From: Limnephilus marmoratus
Taxonomy: Eukaryota; Arthropoda; Insecta; Trichoptera; Limnephilidae
Length of the DNA: 64,000 nt
NCBI GenBank assembly: GCA_917880885.1
Contig: OU862913.1
Location: 21,709,286-21,773,285 of the forward strand
Reading direction: 5' to 3'
The position numbers and the translations under genes are program-made. A model generated the notes under the pieces. It saw only the letters and a list, made by a program, of their open reading frames with translations, did no database searches and was not told the origin of the DNA. Shown piece after piece: positions 1 through 9,592 of this stretch (its first letter is position 1; each line of letters opens with the position of its first letter).

Positions 1-217
1 CAGTATCGCCCTAGTGTAAGACCACCATTCAGAATTGAAACGTTGCTTAAAATGGCTTTAGCCGTGTTTGGTGACCAGATCTGAATAGACAGGTACTATC
101 CCCACCTTCCTCTTCTATCTCCTTCCCCTCCCCACTACCTTCAGCCTCACAACATACCCCAATTGGGGATGCCATAGTCCCACTGACTCCAGACGGGAGC
201 AGTTGGGAAAAAAAAAA
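1..217 (+). mobile_element. SINE-A fragment (3' part)
   Basis: Matches the 3' two thirds of the full SINE-A at 3294-3719, including the palindromic CCCCAATTGGGG near the 3' end. It finishes in an A run at 208-217. The tRNA-like head would lie left of the window. The reverse-strand open frame across it is only the antisense of the SINE. Confidence 0.8.
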
Positions 218-405
218 GTTATTTAGCATTAAGCTTGAGAAATTTGGGTTAATTTTCTTCAAAAGCGATATTATTTTACATTGTTGGTATTTTCAAACAA
301 AAGGCAGAACTTGTTGTAAATTATGTTGCGTAATTAAAAGAATTTGTAGATATATTATCATTAAAGAAGAAGATAAGACAAGAGAACAAGATACCGAAAA
401 ATAGA
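218..405. other. AT-rich spacer
   Basis: No gene, repeat end or structured motif recognised. Confidence 0.5.
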
Positions 406-492
406 AAAAGATAATGGTCGCAACTGGGACTCCAACCTAGAACCTCTCGTCTAACCGGGACGTGCGCTTTTATCAATTCAGCCATTGCCACC
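406..492 (-). mobile_element. SINE-C tRNA-like head (degenerate)
   Basis: Read on the minus strand this resembles a Leu/Ser-type tRNA with decayed A and B boxes. A second copy lies at 63770-63860 with similar flanks, so this is a dispersed SINE head and not a tRNA gene. Confidence 0.45.
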
Positions 493-1295
493 TTCCGTCA
501 AACCTTCATAATATTGTCAACCTCATATTTTCAAATTTTAGAATTAACAATATCATCTTCGACTAATTTTTCCATATCATGGGCAACTACCTTTTTTATT
601 GGAAACAATCATTCAAAGAACTGGTTTGTAACCTAGATGGCGTCTCGGATAAATATATCCGATTTTATTTATATGGAACATATATTGACCTATTTAAATT
701 CACGTATATATTATTAATTTTCTTACCTTTGTTGATTTTAAAATAACTAATAACACTTTGATATTTATAAACAATTTTCACAAATTCACGAACTTCACAG
801 TTACAGTTAAAATGAATATTATAGGCGTTGTAATTTCGTTAATGTTTTTTGGTTATCTGTGATACATTGTGTTAGTAGATTTGTATCACACTTATATATT
901 ATTATTATTTAGTTTAAATTCACTAATGTGTTGTTATTGATTTAAATATTGAACGGTTAATGTATTTTATTAAATTTAATATATATTTTTAAGTTAATAA
1001 TGCGATGACCTAACGGAAAGGCGTATTGAACGACAATACATTCATTTAATCAGGTGTTTTAAGGTTTATCAGTAATTCTTATCACTTATCACCCAGACTT
1101 TAGCGGTCCTGATAAGTTATGAGAAATCGATGCATCATTATGATTTTTTGTAATAAATTGTTCACTCTCAAATACCACCCGACTTCGCTCGTGTTTTTCA
1201 ATATTTATTCGATTTTCATATGGCTTTTAAGAACATCTGTTTGAAATAAAATTTGTTTTCTTGAATATATGAAAATGCAAACCGCTCCTAATTTA
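493..1295. other. AT-rich DNA, no feature seen
   Basis: Simple AT-rich sequence with stops in all frames. I recognise no transposon end, RNA or coding segment. Confidence 0.5.
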
Positions 1296-1304
1296 TGATG
1301 ACGC

Positions 1305-1350
1305 AGCTTCGGGCAGTTAGGACTCTTATACGGTTCACATTTAAAAAAAA
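1305..1350 (+). mobile_element. possible SINE-A 3' tail remnant
   Basis: Contains GGGCAGTTAGGACTCTTATACGG followed by an A-rich end, similar to the terminal 40 bases of SINE-A. The rest of the element is absent. Confidence 0.35.
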
Positions 1351-1457
1351 TGCGTATTTACAAAATTTCCGGTCTTTTTGTTTGTAATTTTTATATTTAT
1401 ATTACATGCATACCATCAATTACTGCATCTAGCAAAAGCCTCCGGCGAAGCCCGCGC

Positions 1458-1725
1458 TTTTTTTTTTACATGGACTCCACACAGGAGGCCCTGAGGAAAA
1501 TAATTTCCCTCAGGGCCTATGTCATCTTTGAGGATGCTGTGTGGAGGGTTTTTTTTAAAGGAAAGGAAGGAGAGGAGAGTTCTGGGAAGGAAAAGGGTTT
1601 AAGGGGTGGTTTCTGGGGTTCAGTATGTCCTGGTCATCCGCCTCCAAGACCTAGACAAACCTCACCCCATGAACCCGGGCACCCGGGCACCCCTGCTAAA
1701 TCACCAAACGTTGCTTTACGCAGAG
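1458..1725 (-). mobile_element. SINE-B, short subtype, 5' truncated
   Basis: Poly-T at 1458-1467 is the antisense of the 3' poly-A. It is followed by the conserved 3' stem-loop (outer CCACACAG with CTGTGTGG, inner AGGCCCTGAGG with its complement) and the pyrimidine-rich body. It stops in the CACCAAACG block, before the family's 5' end. The 132-residue open frame over it has no protein character. Confidence 0.8.
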
Positions 1726-1759
1726 TTTCCGAAATCAGGAGTGGATAAGGACATTTCTA

Positions 1760-2203
1760 TTTTTTTTTCATTATCTTCACACAGGAAACTCTAAGTAAAA
1801 AAATTCCTACAGGGCCAATGACAAATTTGGGGATGCTGTATGGAGGGTCTTTTTACGGAAAGGAAGGAGAAGAAGTTCTCAGAAGGAAAAGGTATGAGGG
1901 TGGCTAGGAATCTGGGATGGTATTCAGGAGTGACGGTTGTGTGAATCCATCCCTCCCAATGCGGTGCAAGGCGATGGGTCGAGAGAGTCTCCCTCAGCCA
2001 GTCTCTCCCGATCCGACACGCCATACTACTGCAGGTGAGCAAAAGCCTCCACCGCCAAGACCTAGACAAACCTCACCCCATGAACCCAACATCCCTACCA
2101 ATTCACCAAACGTAGCGAACCACTTGGGGTGACCTATGGCAGGGGTGTTGGTTATCCAATAAATAGTTCCGGAGGCAACGGCACTCATACCCGCCTCCCA
2201 ACA
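1760..2203 (-). mobile_element. SINE-B, long subtype, near full length
   Basis: Starts with a T run and ends at the family 5' end (TTGGTTATCCAATAAA followed by a GGCGGGT-type head). The long subtype carries about 150 bp more than the short one, including GCGGTGCAAGGCGATGGG. Its 3' stem-loop has decayed. It abuts the truncated SINE-B on its left. Confidence 0.8.
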
Positions 2204-2445
2204 ACATGTCGAGTGTGCAAAATTTCACCACGAATAATCTAAAATTTGCTTTACGTTTTGGGAAAAGCGAAATCTCATGCAGACAGGGACCTTAGTCTTG
2301 TTCTAAAAGGCATGTTAGTAATTTCATCAATCTCAGAAAAAAACTATAGATTTTTATAAAAAAACAAAGCCATGTCGCCACAGACACTCTTCCTGATTTT
2401 AAAATAGATTGATAGTAGAAGATTATTTAAATTTATGTTATTATC
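2204..2445. other. unique-looking spacer
   Basis: Nothing recognised. It ends at an ATC trinucleotide run that marks the approximate 5' side of the next Helitron. Confidence 0.4.
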
Positions 2446-3147
2446 ATCATTATCATCATTATCATCATTACATAGTATAAAATGAAGTTGCTCAAAATGT
2501 ATGTGCGCGTTAATCTTTTACACTACGCAACGGATTTTCATACGGTTTTCACCAATAGATAGAGTGATTGAAGAGGAATGTTTATATGTATAATACATGA
2601 AAATTATATTAGAGAAAAGCCGAGAAATTCAAAGAAAACATATTTTTGTGCGATTTAAAACGGCTGGCGGGCCGTACTATAGTCACTTTTGAAATTCGTT
2701 CTACGGAAGAAATTGGAAAATAGATGTCCTAGAGTAGGACTTCCCAACCAGGGGGGCGTACAGAAATGTCAGGGGGGGCGTAATAGGTTTTAAGCATAGG
2801 TCTAGCAAAGACTGAACCCAGAATCGACCAACTGAAAAGAGCATGCAAGCTCAAGTATCTCATCAGTACTTAAAAAGTTTTTTTTTAATTGTTCTAAAAT
2901 TACTTTAAAAGTTGTTAGTCATTATCTAATTATAAAAATATAATTTAAATAAATTAAAAATAATAATAGAAAATTATGTAAAATTAAAAGAAAACGGAGA
3001 AATGTAAATGTGAAAGTAATTAATGATTAAAAGTGTACCTACTCTTTTTTTAAAGATCGATAATGAATAAATATTTTGTATCTGTATAGTACCTTTTTGA
3101 AATTCAAATAAATAATTTAGTTCTTAATTTTGTTGAAACATAATTAA

Positions 3148-3873
3148 GGGGTCGTCCAGTAATCACGTGATGTTTTTTAGCAACTTTTAACCCCCTCCCC
3201 TTCCCCTTGGTGATATGTGGTGAGATTTTAAACTACCCCCCCCCCCTCCATACCCAAAATCACGTGTATTTTTTTAGTACAAAGTATATATACGACCTCC
3301 GTAGTCCAGTGGGTAAGACTCTTGTCTCACAATCCGGAGGTCGCGGGTTCGAACCCGGCATGCGCAAATAAATTTTATTTGATTAATTTGTGTTATTTCA
3401 CAATTAATTCATTTAAAAATAATATACCTATAGTATATTTGCGGCATGTTCCAGGGTGGAAGATACTATCAGTATCGCCCTGGTGTAAGACCACCATTCA
3501 GAATTGAAACGTTGCTTGAAAATGGCTTTAGCCGTGTTTGGTGACCAGATCTGAATAGCCAGGTACTTCCCAACCTTCCTCTTCCCCACCTTCTTCCCCT
3601 CCCCACTACCTTCAGCCTCACAACATACCCCAATTGGGGATGCCATAGTCTCACTGGCTCCAGACGGGAGCAGTTGAGATTCTTGTGCGGTTATTCACTG
3701 TAAAAAAAAAAAAAAAAAATATATTGAAATTTTCAGAATATTATCTTTAAATGTAGGTATAATAAATAAATACACATGATATCTTATTATATCCCTCCCC
3801 CCTTGTGATATTTCATGATTTTTTTCCGAACCCCTCCCCCCTTTTGAGCCTCACGTTATTAATGGACGACCCC
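3148..3873. mobile_element. PIF/Harbinger-type MITE (GGGGTCGTCC family), interrupted
   Basis: Terminal inverted repeats begin GGGGTCGTCCA on both sides and are flanked by TAA (3145-3147 and 3874-3876). A 3-bp TWA duplication is typical of PIF/Harbinger. The body has C-rich stretches with an inner ATCACGTG motif. It is split by SINE-A at 3294-3719. Confidence 0.8.
3294..3719 (+). mobile_element. SINE-A, full length, tRNA-derived
   Basis: Best copy of the family. The head (3294-3366) looks like a tRNA with a box A (TAGTCCAGTGG) and a box B (GGGTTCGAACCC), so it carries an internal RNA polymerase III promoter. The acceptor stem does not pair, so it is not a working tRNA. The body follows, then CCCCAATTGGGG, then an A run at 3702-3719. 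It is the innermost member of a four-level nest. Confidence 0.9.
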
Positions 3874-4766
3874 TAAGGGGGGCATGAAAAAAAAATTGGT
3901 TCGGGGAGGCTCGGCAAAATAAAGGTTGGGAAACCCTGTCCTAGAGTAAGTAGGTATTTGATTTTCCCTTTTCAAATATCCAGTGTTACATTGCAAGCAT
4001 TGTATAATTAGTGGCGAGTTAATTAGTTTATTATTATAGTAGAGAAAAGCCGATAAATTCAAATATTCAATTCAGGCAGCGGGCAGCTTGCAAGCGGGTG
4101 GTGTGGATTTTATAAAGATTGGGTAATGGCGTTGTGTTTCGTTAGCCACAGCTACGTGTGGCCGGGTCTGCTAGTTATTTATAATTTAACTAGCGAATAC
4201 CCGGCATGCGTTGTAATGCCACTCAAAGAAGGAAAGTGTTCGTTTTTTAATTCTGTTTATTGACGTGTTTTTGGATACAAAATGTTTTTTTGTTTTTCCG
4301 TCTGGTGCGTACACTAATAAATCAAAAGGTTTACCGCCACATGAGCAAGTCACATACTAATATTTATGGAAGCATGGATTTCATAAATTTCCCCTGCTAT
4401 CCCCTACCGCTACCGCGTTCCCTTTGCATCCCTCCCTCTGCCCCTACCTTTTTTTACATGAATACCTCACAAGAGTCCCAACTGCTCCCGTCTGGAGCCA
4501 GTGGGACTATGGCATCCCCAATTAAGGTATTTTGTGAGGCTGAAGGTAGTGGGGAGGGGAAGGAGATAAGGAAAGGGAAGGTGAGGAAGTACCTGGCTAT
4601 TCAGATCTGGTCACCAAACACGGCTAAAGCCATTTCAAGCAGCGTTTAAATTCTGAATGGTGGTCTTACACCAAGGCGATACTGAGAGTATCTTCCACTC
4701 TGGAACGTGCCGCAAATATACCATATATTATTTTAAATTAATAAATTAGAAGTAACACAAATTAAT

Positions 4767-6671
4767 ATACACGCCGGACTATTTACACGCCGGAATATTT
4801 AAATCACACAATGTATCTACCACGAGCAAATAAAAAGCAAATCGAATTAATTATCGGAGGTATGAAAAATTCCAAGACACCAGGCATTGATTTAATTCGT
4901 ATGTATGATTTGAAAAAACATGTTAAATTACTTAGTCCTATAATCGCACACTTAATTAACAGAATAATTGATACGGGCCATATTCCCGATGAACTAAAAT
5001 ATAGCATTGTAAGGCCTATCTTTAAAAATGGAAATCACTCTTTAATAAACAATTACAGGCCGATTTCCTTACTTCCTGCATTAGAAAAAATCTTAGAAAA
5101 ATATATATCAATAAATTTAGATAAATACTTAAATAATCTGAGTATCATTGATGAATGCCAGTATGGCTTTCAAAAAAATAAAAGTTGCGATAAATTGCTC
5201 GAAAAATTTTCTAATCATATAAATTCACAACTAAACTGTAAACAACATGTATTGGTTCTATTTATTGATTTCTCAAAAGCTTTCGACACACTTAGCCATA
5301 TACAAATAATTAAAGTACTTGAATCTATAGGTATCCGAGGTAAACTCCTCTTATTCTTTAAAAACTATTTGTCAAATAGAAAAATGAGTGTGAAGATTCT
5401 AAATATAATTAGTAAATCAAGATACATCAAATCGGGAGTACCGCAAGGGTCAATTCTAGGTCCAAAATTATATATTATATATGTAATTACTATGTGTAAG
5501 ATTTTCAAAAAAGCTCGTCGATTCATTTTTGCTGATGATACTGCTCTTGTTGTATCAAATGAAAATCCTGAAATAGCTATACAAGAATTACAAAGAGATT
5601 TTAACGAGCTTCTCAAATGGGCTCATGATGTAGGATTAATTATTAATGTTAAAAAAACCAAATGCATGTACATAAAATCACCAAGTTTGAAAATGTGGAA
5701 TGTTCCTAAAATAACCGCTCATAGCTTTGACTGTATACATAGAGGAATTGTTAATGTTTGTGACTGTGAAAAAATCGATTTTACAAATGAATATACTTAT
5801 CTGGGAATAATTGTTGATAACAATTTTAAGTGGGATAAACAAGTGGCTAAAATTTGTAACCAGCTCAGATCCTTAGCTAGTATTTTTTACAAATTAAAAT
5901 TTATTTTGCCTCATTGTACTCTTAAACTCATATATTTTTCTATGGTCGAATCTATCCTTAGATATGGTATTCGAACTTGGGGACATGCAAGCACTACTTA
6001 CATTAAATATATTGAAAATTTACAAACTGCCATAATTAAAAAAATTGTCACAACAAATATTTACAAACAGAGACATAACTTAAAATTACTGTATGGCTCA
6101 GAGAGCCTACTTACAATAAAAGGTCTTCACTGGTTCACTACTATTATGGACAATATGGGGGAAAGCCCTTACAAACACCTACTTGTACACAAACATACCA
6201 CAAGATTCAGAGAAGGAAAGGGCCTAAAAACTCCTCGAATATTAAATAAATATGGAAGCCGTACTCTTGAATATCTAATACCAGTGATTTTCAATAAAAT
6301 TAATAAAAACATAAAATTTGAAAAAAATGAGAGACTATGTCCTAAAATGATAAAACTATGGTTAATGAACGAAAACTCCATGTATCTTTGAATATCTTAA
6401 TATAGCTGCCTTCATATCTTGTTATTAGGCAGGTATATTGAAATATCTTATATATTTATAGCTGTAAGTTAAACTATCTAATATTACTATGTGATCTATT
6501 CTAATGTTTCCTTAAAAATATAAATGTATTTACAAATATTTTCTTAGATATTATATTAAGAATGTTTAAATTGTTAGAACCTGCAGACAAGCTGCCATAT
6601 GACAGCTTTGTGGGTCTACTCAAATTTTTTGTACAAAATGTATTCTGAAATTTAATAAATAAAAAAAAACA
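4767..6671 (+). mobile_element. 5'-truncated non-LTR retrotransposon (CR1/Jockey group)
   Basis: Carries the reverse transcriptase frame 4811-6391, a 3' UTR of about 270 bp and an A run at 6661-6669. It is flanked by a short TAAT direct repeat. The 5' end lies inside the coding region, so the endonuclease domain is missing, as expected from incomplete target-primed reverse transcription. The frame stays open back to about 4766, the junction itself. Confidence 0.85.
4811..6391 (+). CDS. Reverse transcriptase of a truncated non-LTR retrotransposon
   Basis: The 526-codon frame encodes most of the RT domain and the C-terminal thumb/connection region of a LINE ORF2. Seen in order: KTPGID near residue 22, YRPISLLPALEKILEK near 82-97, FIDFSKAFD at 151-159 with catalytic D153, SGVPQGSILGP at 208-218, and FADD at 240-243 with the catalytic D242-D243 pair. 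A C-terminal TYLGIIVDNN/WDKQV block follows, as in CR1/Jockey elements. All three metal-binding aspartates remain and no stop interrupts the frame, so the insertion is probably recent. The usual YVNDI after LGP reads YVITM, a departure from the family. The apurinic endonuclease is absent through 5' truncation, so this copy cannot move by itself. The ATG is only the first methionine in the fragment, not a native start. Confidence 0.9.
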   Translation: MYLPRANKKQIELIIGGMKNSKTPGIDLIRMYDLKKHVKLLSPIIAHLINRIIDTGHIPDELKYSIVRPIFKNGNHSLINNYRPISLLPALEKILEKYISINLDKYLNNLSIIDECQYGFQKNKSCDKLLEKFSNHINSQLNCKQHVLVLFIDFSKAFDTLSHIQIIKVLESIGIRGKLLLFFKNYLSNRKMSVKILNIISKSRYIKSGVPQGSILGPKLYIIYVITMCKIFKKARRFIFADDTALVVSNENPEIAIQELQRDFNELLKWAHDVGLIINVKKTKCMYIKSPSLKMWNVPKITAHSFDCIHRGIVNVCDCEKIDFTNEYTYLGIIVDNNFKWDKQVAKICNQLRSLASIFYKLKFILPHCTLKLIYFSMVESILRYGIRTWGHASTTYIKYIENLQTAIIKKIVTTNIYKQRHNLKLLYGSESLLTIKGLHWFTTIMDNMGESPYKHLLVHKHTTRFREGKGLKTPRILNKYGSRTLEYLIPVIFNKINKNIKFEKNERLCPKMIKLWLMNENSMYL

Positions 6672-7017
6672 TAATCAAATAAAATTTACTTGCCTCTCCG
6701 GGATTCGATCCCGCGACCTTCGGAGTGCTAGCCAAGAGCCTTACCGCTGGACTACGCCGGCTGTCAACCTTGTTCCCCACCCCTCCATCGCTTATCCTCT
6801 GCATGGGAAAGGTTGCGTCCATGTTCCTGCCCCAGTCCCCTTTACTCTCACTTTTCCCTCCCTGCCGCTAAACTATATGAAATAAGCTCATTTTTCAAAA
6901 CCATTTACGCGCCGCCTATAGTTTTTTTTTTCATTTTATAACGCCAGAGCTCACCGTTATACATAGAAACCTTCGCGGGCATGCGTATAATAACTCACCA
7001 AAGTTTCATTGCAACAG

Positions 7018-7717
7018 TTTTTTTTTTTTTACATTAACTCCACACAGGAGGCCCTGAGGAAAATAATTTCCCTCAGGGCCTATGTCATCTGGGATGCTGT
7101 GTGGAGGGTCTTTTTGAGGAGAGGAAGGAATGAACATTGGTCTTGAAGAGACCCATGTTGTAGGAAGGAGGAAACACAGAGGCCGACAAATCATTCCACA
7201 GCCGAGCTGTTGAACACAAGAACGAGTCGAAGAAACGACCTGTTCTCATGTGACAAATGTCAACTGTGTACAAATGTTGGGCACGCGTTTGGCGTGTTTC
7301 CCGACTATGCACCGGTGCCGAAGGTATCAATGATGCTAGTTCCTCGGAGCATCTTCCATTGTAATACCGGTAGAACAGGGATAGCATTCCCACCCGACGC
7401 CTGTACTCTAAAGATTGCAATTCGTCTGTTAAGATGGGAGAATCTATCAAACGGACCGCCCGTTTCTGCACAGAGTCGAGGGTATTTTTCAGGTATTTTG
7501 GAGCTCCAGACCAGAGGTGGCTGCCAAATTCAACCGTGGGGCGCACTTGCGATTTGTACAGGGTTAGCAGTTGTGTACTATTAAAGTATCTGCGGGCCCT
7601 GTACAGTACGCCCAGTTTTTGGGAGGCTAACTTTACTCTGGCTTCGATGGAGCCCCCGTACCTGAGCTGGTCACTTAGGATTACACCAAGCATATCAATG
7701 GTACAGGAAATATTTTC
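7018..7717 (-). mobile_element. 5'-truncated jockey-like LINE, copy 1
   Basis: Poly-T at 7018-7030 is the antisense poly-A tail. Next come the nested stem-loop 3' UTR (7038-7106) and the ORF2 C-terminus. It is truncated at about 7717 inside the RT region. The last ~100 bp is shared with SINE-B, which suggests that this LINE lineage mobilises SINE-B. Confidence 0.85.
7085..7717 (-). CDS. C-terminal fragment of jockey-like LINE ORF2 (reverse transcriptase)
   Basis: The last ~210 codons of a LINE polyprotein, open from the truncation point to a stop at 7085-7087. Diagnostic blocks: MLGVILSDQLRYGGSIEARV (the 'lgv.ld..l.w..hi' connection motif), TLYKSQVRPTVEFGSHLWSGA, LDSVQKRAVRLI, and ARLWNDLSASVFPPSYNMGLFK near the end. 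The catalytic FADD box lies upstream of the truncation and is absent. A second copy at 27065-27506 aligns closely but carries a nonsense codon. The stop codon lies inside the 3' segment shared with SINE-B. The fragment has no independent start; the first methionine is internal. Confidence 0.85.
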   Translation of the reverse strand, partial: ENISCTIDMLGVILSDQLRYGGSIEARVKLASQKLGVLYRARRYFNSTQLLTLYKSQVRPTVEFGSHLWSGAPKYLKNTLDSVQKRAVRLIDSPILTDELQSLEYRRRVGMLSLFYRYYNGRCSEELASLIPSAPVHSRETRQTRAQHLYTVDICHMRTGRFFDSFLCSTARLWNDLSASVFPPSYNMGLFKTNVHSFLSSKRPSTQHPR

Positions 7718-7865
7718 ATAACATCAGAGCTCACCATTATAATATGTATTTAGAAACCTTCGCTAGCACGCGTACAACGAATCACAAAAGTTTCATCTCA
7801 ATCGAATTAGCGGTATAGGAATGCATAAGAGAAAAACTAAAGAAACATTATTTTTTTATATATTA

Positions 7866-8172
7866 CTAGCAGACCCGGCCACACGTTGCTGTGGCTAACG
7901 AAACACAACGCCATTACCCAACCTTTATAAAATCCATACCACCCGCTTGCCAGCTGCCCGCTGCCTGAATTGAATATTTGAATTTCTCGGCTTTTCTCTA
8001 GTATAATAAGCATGTATTATACTTAAATACAAACCTTCCTCTTGAATCACTCTATCTATTGGTGAAAACCTCATGAACATCCATTGCGAAGTTCAAAAGA
8101 TCTATGCGCACATACATTTTGAGCGACTTCATTTTATACTATGTAATGAATGATGATGATGATGATGAAGAT
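7866..8172 (-). mobile_element. Helitron H2, short uninterrupted copy
   Basis: On the minus strand it runs from an ATC/TCA microsatellite (8145-8170) through the TTTTCACCAATAGATAGAGTG block to the hairpin GCCACAGC/GTGTGGC and CTAG at 7866-7869. It gives the empty-site reference that shows the copy at 2446-4174 is interrupted. No coding sequence. Confidence 0.8.
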
Positions 8173-8450
8173 TTTGTTCATTTCGTAAATATTTGTGGTT
8201 TTCCATGAACTGAAAATCTCTAAAAAGGCCTCTAAAGTCGTATCATAATGTTTTTTTTGCAAAGATTTTTTTATCTTACATATTTGATTTTTGAGCTACC
8301 GACAAAATTTTATAGGTACTTTCCTATTTGGATCTGCCATTGAGAACTCATGTTTAACCTCTCTTTCTTTTACATGCTTTATTTCCAAAAATGAGGGAGA
8401 GGCACACGCAAACGACCAGCTTAATATCCAAATAATGCATCAAAAAGCAC
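8173..8450. other. AT-rich spacer
   Basis: No recognised feature. Confidence 0.4.
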
Positions 8451-8452
8451 TA

Positions 8453-8610
8453 GCGGCCCATTCACCGGCGAGCATATCGTCACGTAGGCGAACGACGAGC
8501 ATTTTTGTATGGATGTCCACAGGTTAAATCAATCGACACGAGCAGAAATGCTCGTGTGACGTAATGCTCGGACTGTTCGCGGCGGACACGCTCACTTGTG
8601 AATACGCCGC
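8453..8610. mobile_element. Small MITE with TA duplication
   Basis: Ends GCGGCCCATTCACCGGCGAGC and, inverted, GCGGCGTATTCACAAGTGAGC form imperfect ~21-bp inverted repeats flanked by TA on both sides. A second inner palindrome (CACGAGCAGAAATGCTCGTG) follows. TA flanks suggest Tc1/mariner type; no transposase. Confidence 0.6.
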
Positions 8611-8612
8611 TA

Positions 8613-9065
8613 TTACAACAATTATTGTGAAATGTTGGAAATTTGGAAGGGGTAACTGAGTCCCGCGCCCACCTGCGCCCAAAATATTTCTTTTATATTT
8701 TTGATTCCATCGCGTTCGGTTAGGTAAGTGCGTTCGTAATAAATTGTTTAAATATTTGTTTGATATATTATTGTGATGCGTTTACGATTACAACAACTTA
8801 ATTACTAATTCATTCTTTTAATGTCTTTTTAGATAATTTGCTGCTTTTTTAAAGAATTTTATATTCGTGTGTTCTGCAACAAACGCCAATGAATCAAATT
8901 GTTTATTTTACATTAGGACTGTTTTGAATCTTCAGTCCTAATACTGACTTTTGTAAATTTTCATTTCAGACAAGTTTTCTACTGCGCCAAGGACCGGAGC
9001 TAGTGGATCTACGGCTCCCCTAATGCTGGTATCTTGAAGCTGAAGGACATGGGGGATGGAAGGGA
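8613..9065. other. spacer, no gene recognised
   Basis: Mostly AT-rich. A pyrimidine tract plus CAG near 8965 resembles a splice acceptor, but the following sequence shows no recognisable protein. Confidence 0.4.
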
Positions 9066-9068
9066 GGC

Positions 9069-9465
9069 GTCTACTAATATCTACAGGAATTCCAAAAACT
9101 GAAAAAATCGAACTAATATCTATGAGAACCAAAGTGTTGACGAATATCTACAGCTCAAACTGTTGACTAATATCTATGAGAACCAAAGTGTTGACGAATA
9201 TCTACAGTACTGGCAGAGGTTGGATTTGCAATTATGTATAGCATATTGGAATAACATAATATTGCGTATGCAGTTGAAAAAACTTAATTTATGTAAGTAT
9301 GTATGTAAACATCCCTAATATCGGACTATTGGACACATTTAGCTGATTAGTCCAACCTACGCTCTGTAGATATTAATCAACACTCTGAAGTTCGTAGATA
9401 TTAGTTCCAACATATGAGCTGTAGATATTCGTCAGACATACAGGCTGTAGATATTAGTATCTGGA
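9069..9465. repeat. Iterated CTAATATCTACAG motif array with inverted symmetry
   Basis: Left side: repeated CTAATATCTA and GAATATCTACAG on the plus strand, including a near-perfect 54-bp tandem duplication (units starting 9113 and 9167). Right side (9365-9465): the same motif in inverse orientation (CTGTAGATATTA). The layout is that of a foldback element with iterated binding motifs. Confidence 0.6.
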
Positions 9466-9476
9466 GTCGATGGAAG

Positions 9477-9552
9477 GAGACGCTGAAGAGGAAGGTTGGG
9501 AATTCTAACGTTCGGATCTGGTCACCAAACATGGCTAAAGCTAATTCAAGTG
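9477..9552 (-). mobile_element. SINE-A internal fragment
   Basis: Matches the AGGAAGGTTGGGAA...TCTGGTCACCAAACA...GCTAAAGC part of SINE-A in antisense orientation; both ends missing. Confidence 0.6.
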
Positions 9553-9592
9553 AGTTTGTTTTTATTTCACAATATTTTTAGTACCTATCTAA

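Larger units (their letters stand above)
2735..3938. mobile_element. hAT-type DNA transposon, non-autonomous
   Basis: The ends TAGGACTTCCCAACC and GGTTGGGAAACCCTG are imperfect inverted repeats. They are flanked by identical 8-bp duplications TCCTAGAG (2727-2734 and 3939-3946), the hAT target-site length. There is no transposase frame inside. A Harbinger-type MITE sits within it. Confidence 0.8.
2446..4174 (+). mobile_element. Helitron H2, non-autonomous, interrupted
   Basis: The 3' end is diagnostic: hairpin GCCACA-GCTACG-TGTGGC at 4145-4162, then CCGGGTCTG and CTAG at 4171-4174 followed by T. The left part (from the ATC repeat and the ATAAAATGAAG block near 2480) and the right part after 3947 match the two halves of the uninterrupted minus-strand copy at 7866-8172. 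The interruption is a hAT element at 2735-3938. No Rep/helicase coding is present. The 5' boundary is approximate. Confidence 0.75.
4449..6762 (-). mobile_element. SINE-A split by a LINE insertion
   Basis: The 3' part (poly-T at 4449, body to about 4766) and the tRNA-like head (6671-6762, with GGGATTCGATCCCGCGACC as antisense box B) together make one SINE-A. The intact copy at 54519-54896 shows the two halves are normally contiguous at ACACAAATTAATCAAATAAA. The LINE sits exactly at that point. Confidence 0.85.
4190..7860 (-). mobile_element. Helitron H1-like, minus strand, interrupted twice
   Basis: The 3' end on the minus strand reads GGCATTACAACGCATGCC (hairpin) then GGGTATTCG and CTAG (4190-4193). 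The body resumes at 6763 (C-rich block and GCGCCGCCTATAG) and again after 7717, with GAGCTCACC/AAACCTTCG blocks on either side. The interruptions are SINE-A (4449-6762, itself holding a LINE) and a jockey-like LINE (7018-7717). The 5' end near 7860 is inferred. Confidence 0.6.

Noticed and set aside
3294..3366. tRNA gene (also 6671-6762, 47893-47970, 54835-54896, 56337-56412)
   Set aside because: Boxes A and B are present but the acceptor stems do not pair, and SINE bodies and poly-A follow, so these are SINE heads.
8965..9060. Internal exon after a pyrimidine tract and CAG
   Set aside because: The following sequence has no recognisable coding pattern and passes into a motif array.
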